Positions 28,946 through 35,056 of a stretch of 35,056 nt of DNA are shown piece by piece. Within the stretch, counting starts at the first letter, position 1. Each line of letters opens with the position of its first letter. Both the position numbers and the translations under genes were made by a program. The stretch comes from SIG440 sp045532055 (lineage in GTDB: Bacteria; Bacillota; Clostridia; Monoglobales; Monoglobaceae). The notes beneath the pieces were generated by a model that worked only from the letters and a program-made list of their open reading frames with translations, did no database searches and was not told where the DNA came from. Location of the stretch: positions 1 to 35,056 of the forward strand of contig JAZSFF010000004.1 in NCBI GenBank assembly GCA_045532055.1, read 5' to 3'.

Positions 28946-30865
28946 CTATTCCAACTCACTCCACTCGTCATAGTAGCTCTCAAGATTCTGTCTCAGAGCC
29001 TCGGTTTCCTGACATTTTTCTGTCATTAGCTTGTAATCAGAGAAAACCTCTTCACTTGCCATTTCACATTCAAGTTCCGATATGCGTTGTTCTGCATCTT
29101 CAATCAGCTTTTCAAGCTCTCGTATACGATTCTTTCGCTGTGCCTCAAGGCGACGTTGTTCCTTTGAACGATAGCTGTTGTCAGCCTTTGGGGTTTCTGC
29201 CGCTTTCGCTGCGGCAAGCTGTGCCAGTCTTTCTGCCTCGGCACGTGCCTCACGCTCGGTAACTTCACAATAATAGTCATAGTTGCCGTTGTATATTCTG
29301 AGACCATCACTGTTAAGCTCCGCAATCTTGTCGGGGACTTTGTTCAGCAGATATCGGTCATGGGATACAAAGATAAGAGTTCCGCCGTATTCGGACAGAG
29401 CCGATTCCAAAACCTCTTTTGACGCAAGGTCGAGGTGGTTGGTAGGCTCGTCAAGGATGATTACATTGGACTTTTCAAGCATAATTATGCAAAAGGCAAG
29501 CTTGGCTCTTTCGCCGCCGCTGATTACCTTTACGGGTTTGAATACATCATCTTTTGTAAGGAGAACATTGCCCAAAACTCTGCGTATTTCAGCCTCGGGG
29601 GTTTGGGGAAATCTGTCCCACAGTTCATCCAGAGCGATTTTGTCCTGATTCAGGTTCAAATTTTCCTGCTCATAATAGCTGATGGACACATTTTTGCCCC
29701 AATCCACAGAACCCTTTTGGTATGGGATGATCCCCTGAATTATTTTAAGAAAAGAGGACTTGCCGATGCCGTTGGAACCGATTATTGCAATTTTTTCGTG
29801 TTTTTTCACCGCAAAGTCTACGTTCTTGCAAAGGAGCTTTTGTTCATCGCCTACGGCTATGTCAAGGTCGGTTACCGTAAGAACGTCTTTGTAAGGCTCT
29901 TTGGTATGTTCAAACTTCAGACGCATGGACTTCAAATCGCCGTCGGGACGTTCCAGAATTTCCATTGATTCAAGTGTCTTAAGACGTGATTTTGCACTGG
30001 CTGATGTTGATGCACGGGCAATGTTTTTGTCAACGTAAGTCTTAAGCTGTGCAATCTGCATCTGCTGAATTTCATATTCTTTTTCTTCATGGACTCTGCG
30101 TTCTGCTTTTTGTGCCAGATATTTTGAGTAGTTGCCTGCGTAGGAATAAAGTTTGCCACGCTCCAGCTCAAATATATGTGAAACAGTTTTGTCAAGGAAA
30201 TATCGGTCATGGGATACAATGAGCAGGGCGCCGCTGTATGAAACAAGATATTCCTCAAGCCATTTGAGTGTCTTGAAGTCAAGGTGGTTGGTAGGCTCGT
30301 CAAGGATAAGGAGTTCAGGCTCTTCAAGAAGAAGTCTTGCAATGGCAAGACGGGTTTTTTCACCGCCTGACAGGGTGGAGATTACCGTTTCCATGTCCTT
30401 GTCGCCAAAGCCCATACCATTGAGGATGGTTTTGATTTTTACGTCAATGTTATATCCGTCACGACTGTCAAAGTAGTTCTGCATCTGTGTGTATTTTGCC
30501 GAAATGCGTTTGTATTCATCGCTCTGGTGGTCGGAGAGGGATGACATTTGCATCTCAAGTTGACGCATTTGGGATTCCGCGTCAAGGACGTCGGCAAAAA
30601 CCTTTCGCATTTCTGCCATAATAGAGCTGTCACGTTCAAGACCATTGTTCTGCTTGAGATAGCCGATTTGCAGTCCAGGCTTTTTTGCCATACTGCCGCT
30701 GTCATAGCTGAGAGTCTCCATTATAATGTTAAGGAGTGTGGATTTGCCCGCACCGTTAACGCCAATAAGACCATAACGGCCTTTTTCGTTTATGGTCATC
30801 TTGATGTTTTTTAAGATTTCGTCTTGCCCAAAGCTTTTATACAGGCTGTCGATGTCTATCAGCAT
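28946..30865 (-). CDS. ABC-F family ATPase (YdiF/EttA-type)
   Basis: 639 residues, GAGAGG upstream of ATG 30865. Two ABC domains without membrane segments: Walker A GVNGAGKST (35-43) and GSNGIGKSS, signatures LSGGEKTRLAIARLLL and ISGGERAKLAFCIIML, Walker B LLILDEPTNHLD and VIILDEPTNHLD, and SHDRYFLDK / SHDRYLLNK switches. A charged linker (~240-310, KTYVDKNIARASTSASAKSR) is the P-site tRNA interaction motif region. The C terminus carries a ~90-residue coiled coil (RLEAQRKNRIRELEKLIEDAEQRISELE). Housekeeping ABC-F proteins act on the ribosome; nothing marks this one as an antibiotic-protection type. Three bases separate it from rseC. Confidence 0.93.
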   Translation of the reverse strand: MLIDIDSLYKSFGQDEILKNIKMTINEKGRYGLIGVNGAGKSTLLNIIMETLSYDSGSMAKKPGLQIGYLKQNNGLERDSSIMAEMRKVFADVLDAESQMRQLEMQMSSLSDHQSDEYKRISAKYTQMQNYFDSRDGYNIDVKIKTILNGMGFGDKDMETVISTLSGGEKTRLAIARLLLEEPELLILDEPTNHLDFKTLKWLEEYLVSYSGALLIVSHDRYFLDKTVSHIFELERGKLYSYAGNYSKYLAQKAERRVHEEKEYEIQQMQIAQLKTYVDKNIARASTSASAKSRLKTLESMEILERPDGDLKSMRLKFEHTKEPYKDVLTVTDLDIAVGDEQKLLCKNVDFAVKKHEKIAIIGSNGIGKSSFLKIIQGIIPYQKGSVDWGKNVSISYYEQENLNLNQDKIALDELWDRFPQTPEAEIRRVLGNVLLTKDDVFKPVKVISGGERAKLAFCIIMLEKSNVIILDEPTNHLDLASKEVLESALSEYGGTLIFVSHDRYLLNKVPDKIAELNSDGLRIYNGNYDYYCEVTEREARAEAERLAQLAAAKAAETPKADNSYRSKEQRRLEAQRKNRIRELEKLIEDAEQRISELECEMASEEVFSDYKLMTEKCQETEALRQNLESYYDEWSELE

Positions 30866-30868
30866 TTT

Positions 30869-31255
30869 CTACCTCTCAATTTTTTCAACTTTGATTTCCA
30901 TATTCTTTTTGAAAAACAGTTTAAGTATCAAAACTCCTGCCCCAAGTCCCAAAAGTGCACAACCAAAAGCCAGCCATTCGTTTCCTAAGGCAGTACCCAG
31001 GGTTCCACCCAGTATTATCAGCAGGGTGAGGAACGCATATCCAAGGGCAGAGTGACTTACAAAAATTCTGTCATCAGAAATCAGGCGGACCTTGTCGCCA
31101 ACAGAAAGACCACCGGGATTTTTAAGTCCCACACTCATTTCGCGGTTACTGCAAAGACCGCATGCGGCACAGTTTTCGCCACATGCGGAATCACGGTTTA
31201 CAGAAACCGTTATATATTCACCATGTATCTTGGATACAAATCCTGTCTTTTCCAT
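30869..31255 (-). CDS. RseC/SoxR-reducing-system family membrane protein
   Basis: 128 residues, ATG 31255 shortly after the recN stop. The N-terminal domain carries the four-Cys cluster in CGENCAACGLC (CX3CX2CX2C) typical of RseC_MucC, perhaps redox-active or metal-binding; two membrane helices follow (YAFLTLLIILGGTLGTAL and FGCALLGLGAGVLILKLFF). In clostridia RseC-like proteins also occur with Rnf complexes, but no rnf gene lies here. Function in this operon is unknown. Confidence 0.85.
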   Translation of the reverse strand: MEKTGFVSKIHGEYITVSVNRDSACGENCAACGLCSNREMSVGLKNPGGLSVGDKVRLISDDRIFVSHSALGYAFLTLLIILGGTLGTALGNEWLAFGCALLGLGAGVLILKLFFKKNMEIKVEKIER

Positions 31256-31260
31256 AATAT

Positions 31261-32955
31261 TTATAGTTCCTTTTTGTTTTTTGCCATACTGAGCATTTCC
31301 CGTGCGTTTTCGCGGGTCAGGTCAGTGACTGCTACACCGCCGATGATTCTTGCCAGCTCGTCAATACGATTTTCCACATCAAGCAATGTGACGGTGGTGG
31401 AGGTGGTGTCATCTGTAGAAGTTTTTTTGATAAGATAGTGACTGTCTGCCATGCTTGCAATCTGGGCTAGATGGGTTATCGAGAACACCTGACGTTTTTT
31501 GGCAAGGCGTGACAGCTTTTCGGCAATCTTTTGTGCTGCCCTACCGCTGACACCTGTGTCAATTTCGTCAAAAATCATGGTATCCTGAGTTCCTATATCT
31601 GAAAGAACTGATTTTATAGCAAGCATAATTCGTGAAAGTTCACCGCCAGATGCGATTTTTGACATTGATTTCAGTGCCTCACCGGGATTGGTGGAAAGAA
31701 GAAATTCAACAGCATCTTTCCCTGATTCAGTATAATTTATTTTATCATCGTTTTTACAGTCGCTGATTTCTATCGAAAATCTCACCTTCGGCATATCAAG
31801 GTCAGAAAGTTCACTCATTATCTGGTTTTCCAGCAGTCTTGCAGACTCAATACGTTTTGCTGTCAGGGTTTCAGCCAAGCTTCTGAGTTGTGAATGTATG
31901 TTTTCAAGTTCTGCATTCAGCAGAGCCAGAGATTCGTCACTTTTTTCGATTTTGTCCGCCTCAACGCGGGCAGAGTCGGCGTATGAAAGAATGTCTTCTA
32001 TTGAATTACCATATTTGCGTTTGAGAGTGTTGATTGTATCAATTCGCTCCTCAATCATATCAAGTTCTGCCATGCTGAAGTCTGTGGCAGAGAGACAGGA
32101 ATTGATTTCAGAGGCAACATCCTGAGTTTCTGCGATTATCCCCTTGAGTCTCTCATAACTTTCGGCCAGTTGTGGCGAAAAACGGCTTATGTCGGCAATG
32201 CTCCGTTCTGCCTGACGCAACAGGTCATAAGCAGAATACTCCTCGCCGCCATACAGTGAGGCATATGCTGTGCCGGAGCCTGCCACTATGCTTTCCATAT
32301 TATAAAGATAGTCGCGTTTTGTCTCAAGCTCTTGGTCCTCGCCGATTTTAAGTTTGGCAGAGGTGATTTCATTAATTTGGAATGAAAGAAGTTCCAGACG
32401 CTTTTCGCGTTCCTCAATGGAGGAGGAGAGCTCGCTGATTTTCTTTTCCAGTTCACGCATTTTTTTGTAGGATACCTTGTATTTGTCAAGAACGTCCTGA
32501 TTGTTGCCATATTCGTCAAGAAAGGAGATGTGACTGTGTGGGTCAAGGAGTGACTGGTTGTCGTTCTGGCCATGAATATCAATAATCAGTGATGTTATTT
32601 CACGTACTACCCCTAAAGGCATAGTGACCCCGTTTATTCGACAGGTACTTTTGCCGTCGGCGGTGAGCTGACGGTTTATTGCGATAATGCCGTCCTCAGT
32701 ATCAATGCCCATGTCTGCCACATAGTCAAGAATTTTGCTGTCCGACACCTCAAAACAGGCATTGACCACAGCTTTGTCACAGCCTGTGCGTAAAATATCA
32801 TGACTAACACGTTTGCCCAGAGCCATGTTGATTGAGTCGATAAGGATTGATTTGCCGGCCCCAGTTTCACCTGTGAGAACATTAAAACCCTGAGAAAATT
32901 CAACATGGACTTCATCAATAACGGCGATGTTTTTGATATGTAATTCTTTGAGCAT
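31261..32955 (-). CDS. recN: DNA repair ATPase RecN
   Basis: 564 residues. SMC-like protein acting at double-strand breaks. Walker A TGETGAGKS (28-36) in LKELHIKNIAVIDEVHVEFSQ context, coiled-coil arms through ~150-380 (YKKMRELEKKISELSSS, DMIEERIDTINTLKRKYG), signature IASGGELSRIMLAIK and Walker B TMIFDEIDTGVSGRAAQKI, then SITHLAQIASMAD. It follows nadK by 17 bases. In many Firmicutes argR/ahrC lies between the two; it is absent here. Confidence 0.97.
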   Translation of the reverse strand: MLKELHIKNIAVIDEVHVEFSQGFNVLTGETGAGKSILIDSINMALGKRVSHDILRTGCDKAVVNACFEVSDSKILDYVADMGIDTEDGIIAINRQLTADGKSTCRINGVTMPLGVVREITSLIIDIHGQNDNQSLLDPHSHISFLDEYGNNQDVLDKYKVSYKKMRELEKKISELSSSIEEREKRLELLSFQINEITSAKLKIGEDQELETKRDYLYNMESIVAGSGTAYASLYGGEEYSAYDLLRQAERSIADISRFSPQLAESYERLKGIIAETQDVASEINSCLSATDFSMAELDMIEERIDTINTLKRKYGNSIEDILSYADSARVEADKIEKSDESLALLNAELENIHSQLRSLAETLTAKRIESARLLENQIMSELSDLDMPKVRFSIEISDCKNDDKINYTESGKDAVEFLLSTNPGEALKSMSKIASGGELSRIMLAIKSVLSDIGTQDTMIFDEIDTGVSGRAAQKIAEKLSRLAKKRQVFSITHLAQIASMADSHYLIKKTSTDDTTSTTVTLLDVENRIDELARIIGGVAVTDLTRENAREMLSMAKNKKEL

Positions 32956-32972
32956 GTTCTCGCATCCTTTCC

Positions 32973-33821
32973 TTAGTCAGAGAGTTTTTGGCGGATTACG
33001 TCAAAGTAATCTCTGGAATTTACGTTAATAAGGGGTACGCGTTTTTCACTGCGTACAATATCTACATATTCGTCAGCACCCAGCAATTTTGTCGAAACAC
33101 CATCAATTCTCAGGTCTACTTCATTACAATAGGTTGCATCAAAGTCAATGGAAATCCGGGAATCCGGAGGAACAACGATGCAACGGGATTTCATGCTGTG
33201 GGGACAGATAGGGTTCATAATCATACAATCAAGGGCTTTGTGAACAATAGGTCCGCCACAGGAAAGGGAATATGCTGTGGAACCGGTGGAGGTTGCAATG
33301 ATGACCCCGTCAGCGAGATATCTGCCGGCAGAGGTTTCGTCAACCTTTGCCTCAAGGGAAATCATTTTGGCAGAATTGCTGCGGATAATGATGTCATTGA
33401 GTGCGGTGAAAGATTCCGTAACTTTGCCGTCCTTCACAACCCTCGCCTCAAGCATCATTCTGTATTCAACAGAGAATTCACCCTCCAGAATTTTCACAAG
33501 GTTTGAGAGGTCGTCACGTTCTGCCTGAGTAAGGAAACCCAGGTGGCCAAGATTGATGCCCATAACAGGGACATTGTATTCTGCTGCGTGGTTGACGGTT
33601 TTAAGAATTGTGCCATCGCCACCAAGAGCGATGACCATATGACTGTTTTTAAAAAGGCTGTCACCATTCACATATGATGCAGCAGCAATGTCAAGGTCGC
33701 TTTTTAAATCGGCATCAAGGATAATGTCTTTATTAAACTTTTTCAGGATGGAAACAACCTCTTTCGTTGCCGAGAGGTCAATATCACGGTCTCTGTTGAC
33801 AAAAAGTGCAATTTTTTGCAT
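32973..33821 (-). CDS. nadK: NAD kinase
   Basis: 282 residues from ATG 33821, which has GGAGGG upstream; a TTG six bases earlier overlaps the tlyA stop. Phosphorylates NAD to NADP. Motifs: ALGGDGTILKT (Asp69), GINLGHLGFLT, ALNDIIIRS (NE/D motif) and DGVIIATSTGSTAYSLSCGGPIV. Lies between tlyA and recN, its common place in Firmicutes. Confidence 0.97.
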   Translation of the reverse strand: MQKIALFVNRDRDIDLSATKEVVSILKKFNKDIILDADLKSDLDIAAASYVNGDSLFKNSHMVIALGGDGTILKTVNHAAEYNVPVMGINLGHLGFLTQAERDDLSNLVKILEGEFSVEYRMMLEARVVKDGKVTESFTALNDIIIRSNSAKMISLEAKVDETSAGRYLADGVIIATSTGSTAYSLSCGGPIVHKALDCMIMNPICPHSMKSRCIVVPPDSRISIDFDATYCNEVDLRIDGVSTKLLGADEYVDIVRSEKRVPLINVNSRDYFDVIRQKLSD

Positions 33822-33823
33822 AA

Positions 33824-34633
33824 TCAACCCTCCTGTTTGTTGTTAAGCCCGTGGGATTGCTCCACAAGGGCAGGAATATCAAAATCTTCACTTGATTCCT
33901 CTGATTTTTTCACATACATTAGATATTCAATGTTTCCTTCTGGGCCTTTTATGGGTGAAAAGTCCAGACCTTTTATACAAAAACCAATTTCTTTGGTGAA
34001 TTCCAGAACTTTTTGGATTACCTCAATATGTGTTGATTTTTCTCTTACGACCCCTTTTTTGCCCACCTTTTCTCTGCCTGCCTCGAACTGGGGTTTTATA
34101 AGGCATACACCCGCACCATTCTCGTCAAGGAGGTCATATGCTACGGGGAGTACGGGTTTCAGGGAAATGAAGGATACATCCACCGAGAAAAAGCCCAAAG
34201 GCTCTGTAATCAAGGTTTTGTCAATATAACGGATGTTTGTGCGTTCCATATTGACAACCCGTGGGTCCTGACGGAGTTTCCATGCAAGTTGGCCGTAACC
34301 CACATCAACGGAGTATACTTTTTTTGCACCGCTTTGCAACATGCAATCAGTGAATCCTCCTGTTGATGCACCGATGTCCATGCATACGGAATCGGCCAGG
34401 CTGATGGGGAATACTTTCATTGCTTTTTCAAGCTTAAGTCCGCCGCGACTCACAAAGGCAGGTCCTTTGCCACGAACCTCGATTTTCTCGGTGCCTTTTA
34501 CGATTTCACCAGATTTCATTGCCTTTTGATTGTCGATATACACGTTACCTGCCATAATCATGGCCTGGGCGGCACTACGGCTGGGAGCCATATTATTCTC
34601 CACCATATATATATCAAGTCGTTGTTTGCTCAA
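33824..34633 (-). CDS. tlyA: TlyA-type rRNA 2'-O-methyltransferase / hemolysin-like protein
   Basis: 269 residues if started at TTG 34633, behind AGGTGAT; GTG 34642 is an alternative that overlaps the dxs stop. N-terminal S4 RNA-binding domain (RLDIYMVENNMAPSRSAAQAMIMAGNVYI), then an FtsJ-like SAM domain: VSRGGLKLEKA, MDIGASTGGFTDCML, VDVGYGQLAWKL, VSFISLKPVLP and LIKPQFEAGREKVGKKGVV. Mycobacterial TlyA methylates 16S and 23S rRNA; Firmicute homologues (YqxC) are less studied. Its stop lies three bases from nadK. Confidence 0.94.
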   Translation of the reverse strand: MSKQRLDIYMVENNMAPSRSAAQAMIMAGNVYIDNQKAMKSGEIVKGTEKIEVRGKGPAFVSRGGLKLEKAMKVFPISLADSVCMDIGASTGGFTDCMLQSGAKKVYSVDVGYGQLAWKLRQDPRVVNMERTNIRYIDKTLITEPLGFFSVDVSFISLKPVLPVAYDLLDENGAGVCLIKPQFEAGREKVGKKGVVREKSTHIEVIQKVLEFTKEIGFCIKGLDFSPIKGPEGNIEYLMYVKKSEESSEDFDIPALVEQSHGLNNKQEG

Positions 34634-34634
34634 T

Positions 34635-35056
34635 TCAATCACCTAAGTTCAGTTTTGCCAAAATTTTTGCTGCGACGCTTTCAGCGTCAATGCCTGCCTC
34701 ATGTTTTTGCTGAGATATGCTTGCGTGGAGCAGGGGTTTGTCAGGAAAGGCAAATTCCATGACAGGGGTTTCAAGATGCTTCCTTACGGTGTCGGAAAGT
34801 CCACCAATGCAGACGTTATCTTCAAGGGCTGCGATTATTTTTTTGCCATCTGCTGACTTTTTAAGCAATTTCTTGTCAAAGGGTTTAAGAAATCTTGCAT
34901 TCATAACACATGCTGAAACACCGTGGTTTGCCAGAATTTCTGCAGCTCGGTGTGCCTCTCCTACTTGAGAACCTAATGCCACCAGCAGAACCTGGTCCCC
35001 CTGCCTTTCGATCACACCGCAACCGTCAGCAATGGGTGTGGGAGTTATGTTTGCAC
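34635..35056 (-). CDS. dxs: 1-deoxy-D-xylulose-5-phosphate synthase, C-terminal part
   Basis: Open to the window edge; about 140 C-terminal residues are present, the frame continuing upstream as ANITPTPIADGCGVIERQ. It covers the end of the central and the transketolase C-terminal domain: GDQVLLVALGSQVGEAHRAAEIL, NARFLKPFDKKLL, ALEDNVCIGGLSDTV and HEAGIDAESVAAKIL, which follow DXS rather than transketolase. DXS makes the first intermediate of the MEP isoprenoid pathway from pyruvate and glyceraldehyde-3-phosphate. The gene order dxs-tlyA confirms it. The stop overlaps the tlyA ribosome site. Confidence 0.9.
   Translation of the reverse strand, partial: ANITPTPIADGCGVIERQGDQVLLVALGSQVGEAHRAAEILANHGVSACVMNARFLKPFDKKLLKKSADGKKIIAALEDNVCIGGLSDTVRKHLETPVMEFAFPDKPLLHASISQQKHEAGIDAESVAAKILAKLNLGD

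Noticed and set aside
33090..33096. Perfect 0A box (TGTCGAA) in the plus strand
   Set aside because: It lies in the middle of the nadK coding region with no promoter or start codon nearby.

Overview
The window looks like chromosome of an anaerobic, spore-forming Firmicute of class Clostridia; the family cannot be fixed from sequence alone. The evidence is SpoIIE (sporulation), rubrerythrin (anaerobe), a YabE-like DUF348/G5/3D protein, a WalR-type regulator with RlmH, the clostridial/bacillar gene order dxs-tlyA-nadK-recN, low-GC DNA with strong AGGAGG-type ribosome binding sites, and frequent GTG/TTG starts.

Layout. 1-3299: right-hand end of a prophage or prophage-like tail module (three tail/receptor-binding type proteins, a small protein, holin, amidase) with overlapping start/stop codons. 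3325-7529: recD2 behind a consensus sigma-A promoter, a convergent ferritin-like gene, then enolase. 7548-9980: spoIIE behind a Spo0A box, its stop codon overlapping that of the convergent rubrerythrin gene. 10718-12059: YjdF-like membrane protein plus bioY. 12108-14590 (minus): tatD and an Lrp-type regulator/aminotransferase pair resembling alaR-alaT. 14749-17630: M23 peptidase - WalR-like regulator - rlmH, with a perfect WalR-type box upstream of the peptidase gene and no adjacent kinase gene. 17635-22384 (minus): PepV-type dipeptidase, LtaS-type sulfatase, HtrA. 22479-26281 (minus): trmN6-rsmI-response regulator-histidine kinase operon. 26631-27713: YabE-like cell-wall protein. 28946-35056 (minus): dxs(partial)-tlyA-nadK-recN-rseC-ABC-F operon.

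The most unusual part is the 27.78-28.92 kb interval. On the minus strand a strong promoter (TAGACA-N17-TATAAT, extended -10) has its predicted +1 on the first base of an 11-bp stem. That stem closes a ~150-nt folded domain which is followed by a UUCG-capped terminator, and then by a 77-codon gene. Several helices contain G.U pairs that work only in the minus-strand RNA. This looks like an undescribed structured RNA (6S-like or leader-type) of about 200 nt. Beside it lies a ~550-bp foldback element: two inverted copies of a ~110-nt module share their loop sequences but have different, still perfectly paired stems, arranged around a palindromic core and flanked by G/C-rich hairpins.

Functionally the window is rich in cell-envelope and stress genes (M23, WalR-like regulator, LtaS-like enzyme, HtrA, YabE-like protein) together with housekeeping isoprenoid, NADP and DNA-repair genes. 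All assignments are from reading motifs by eye; no database search was run.
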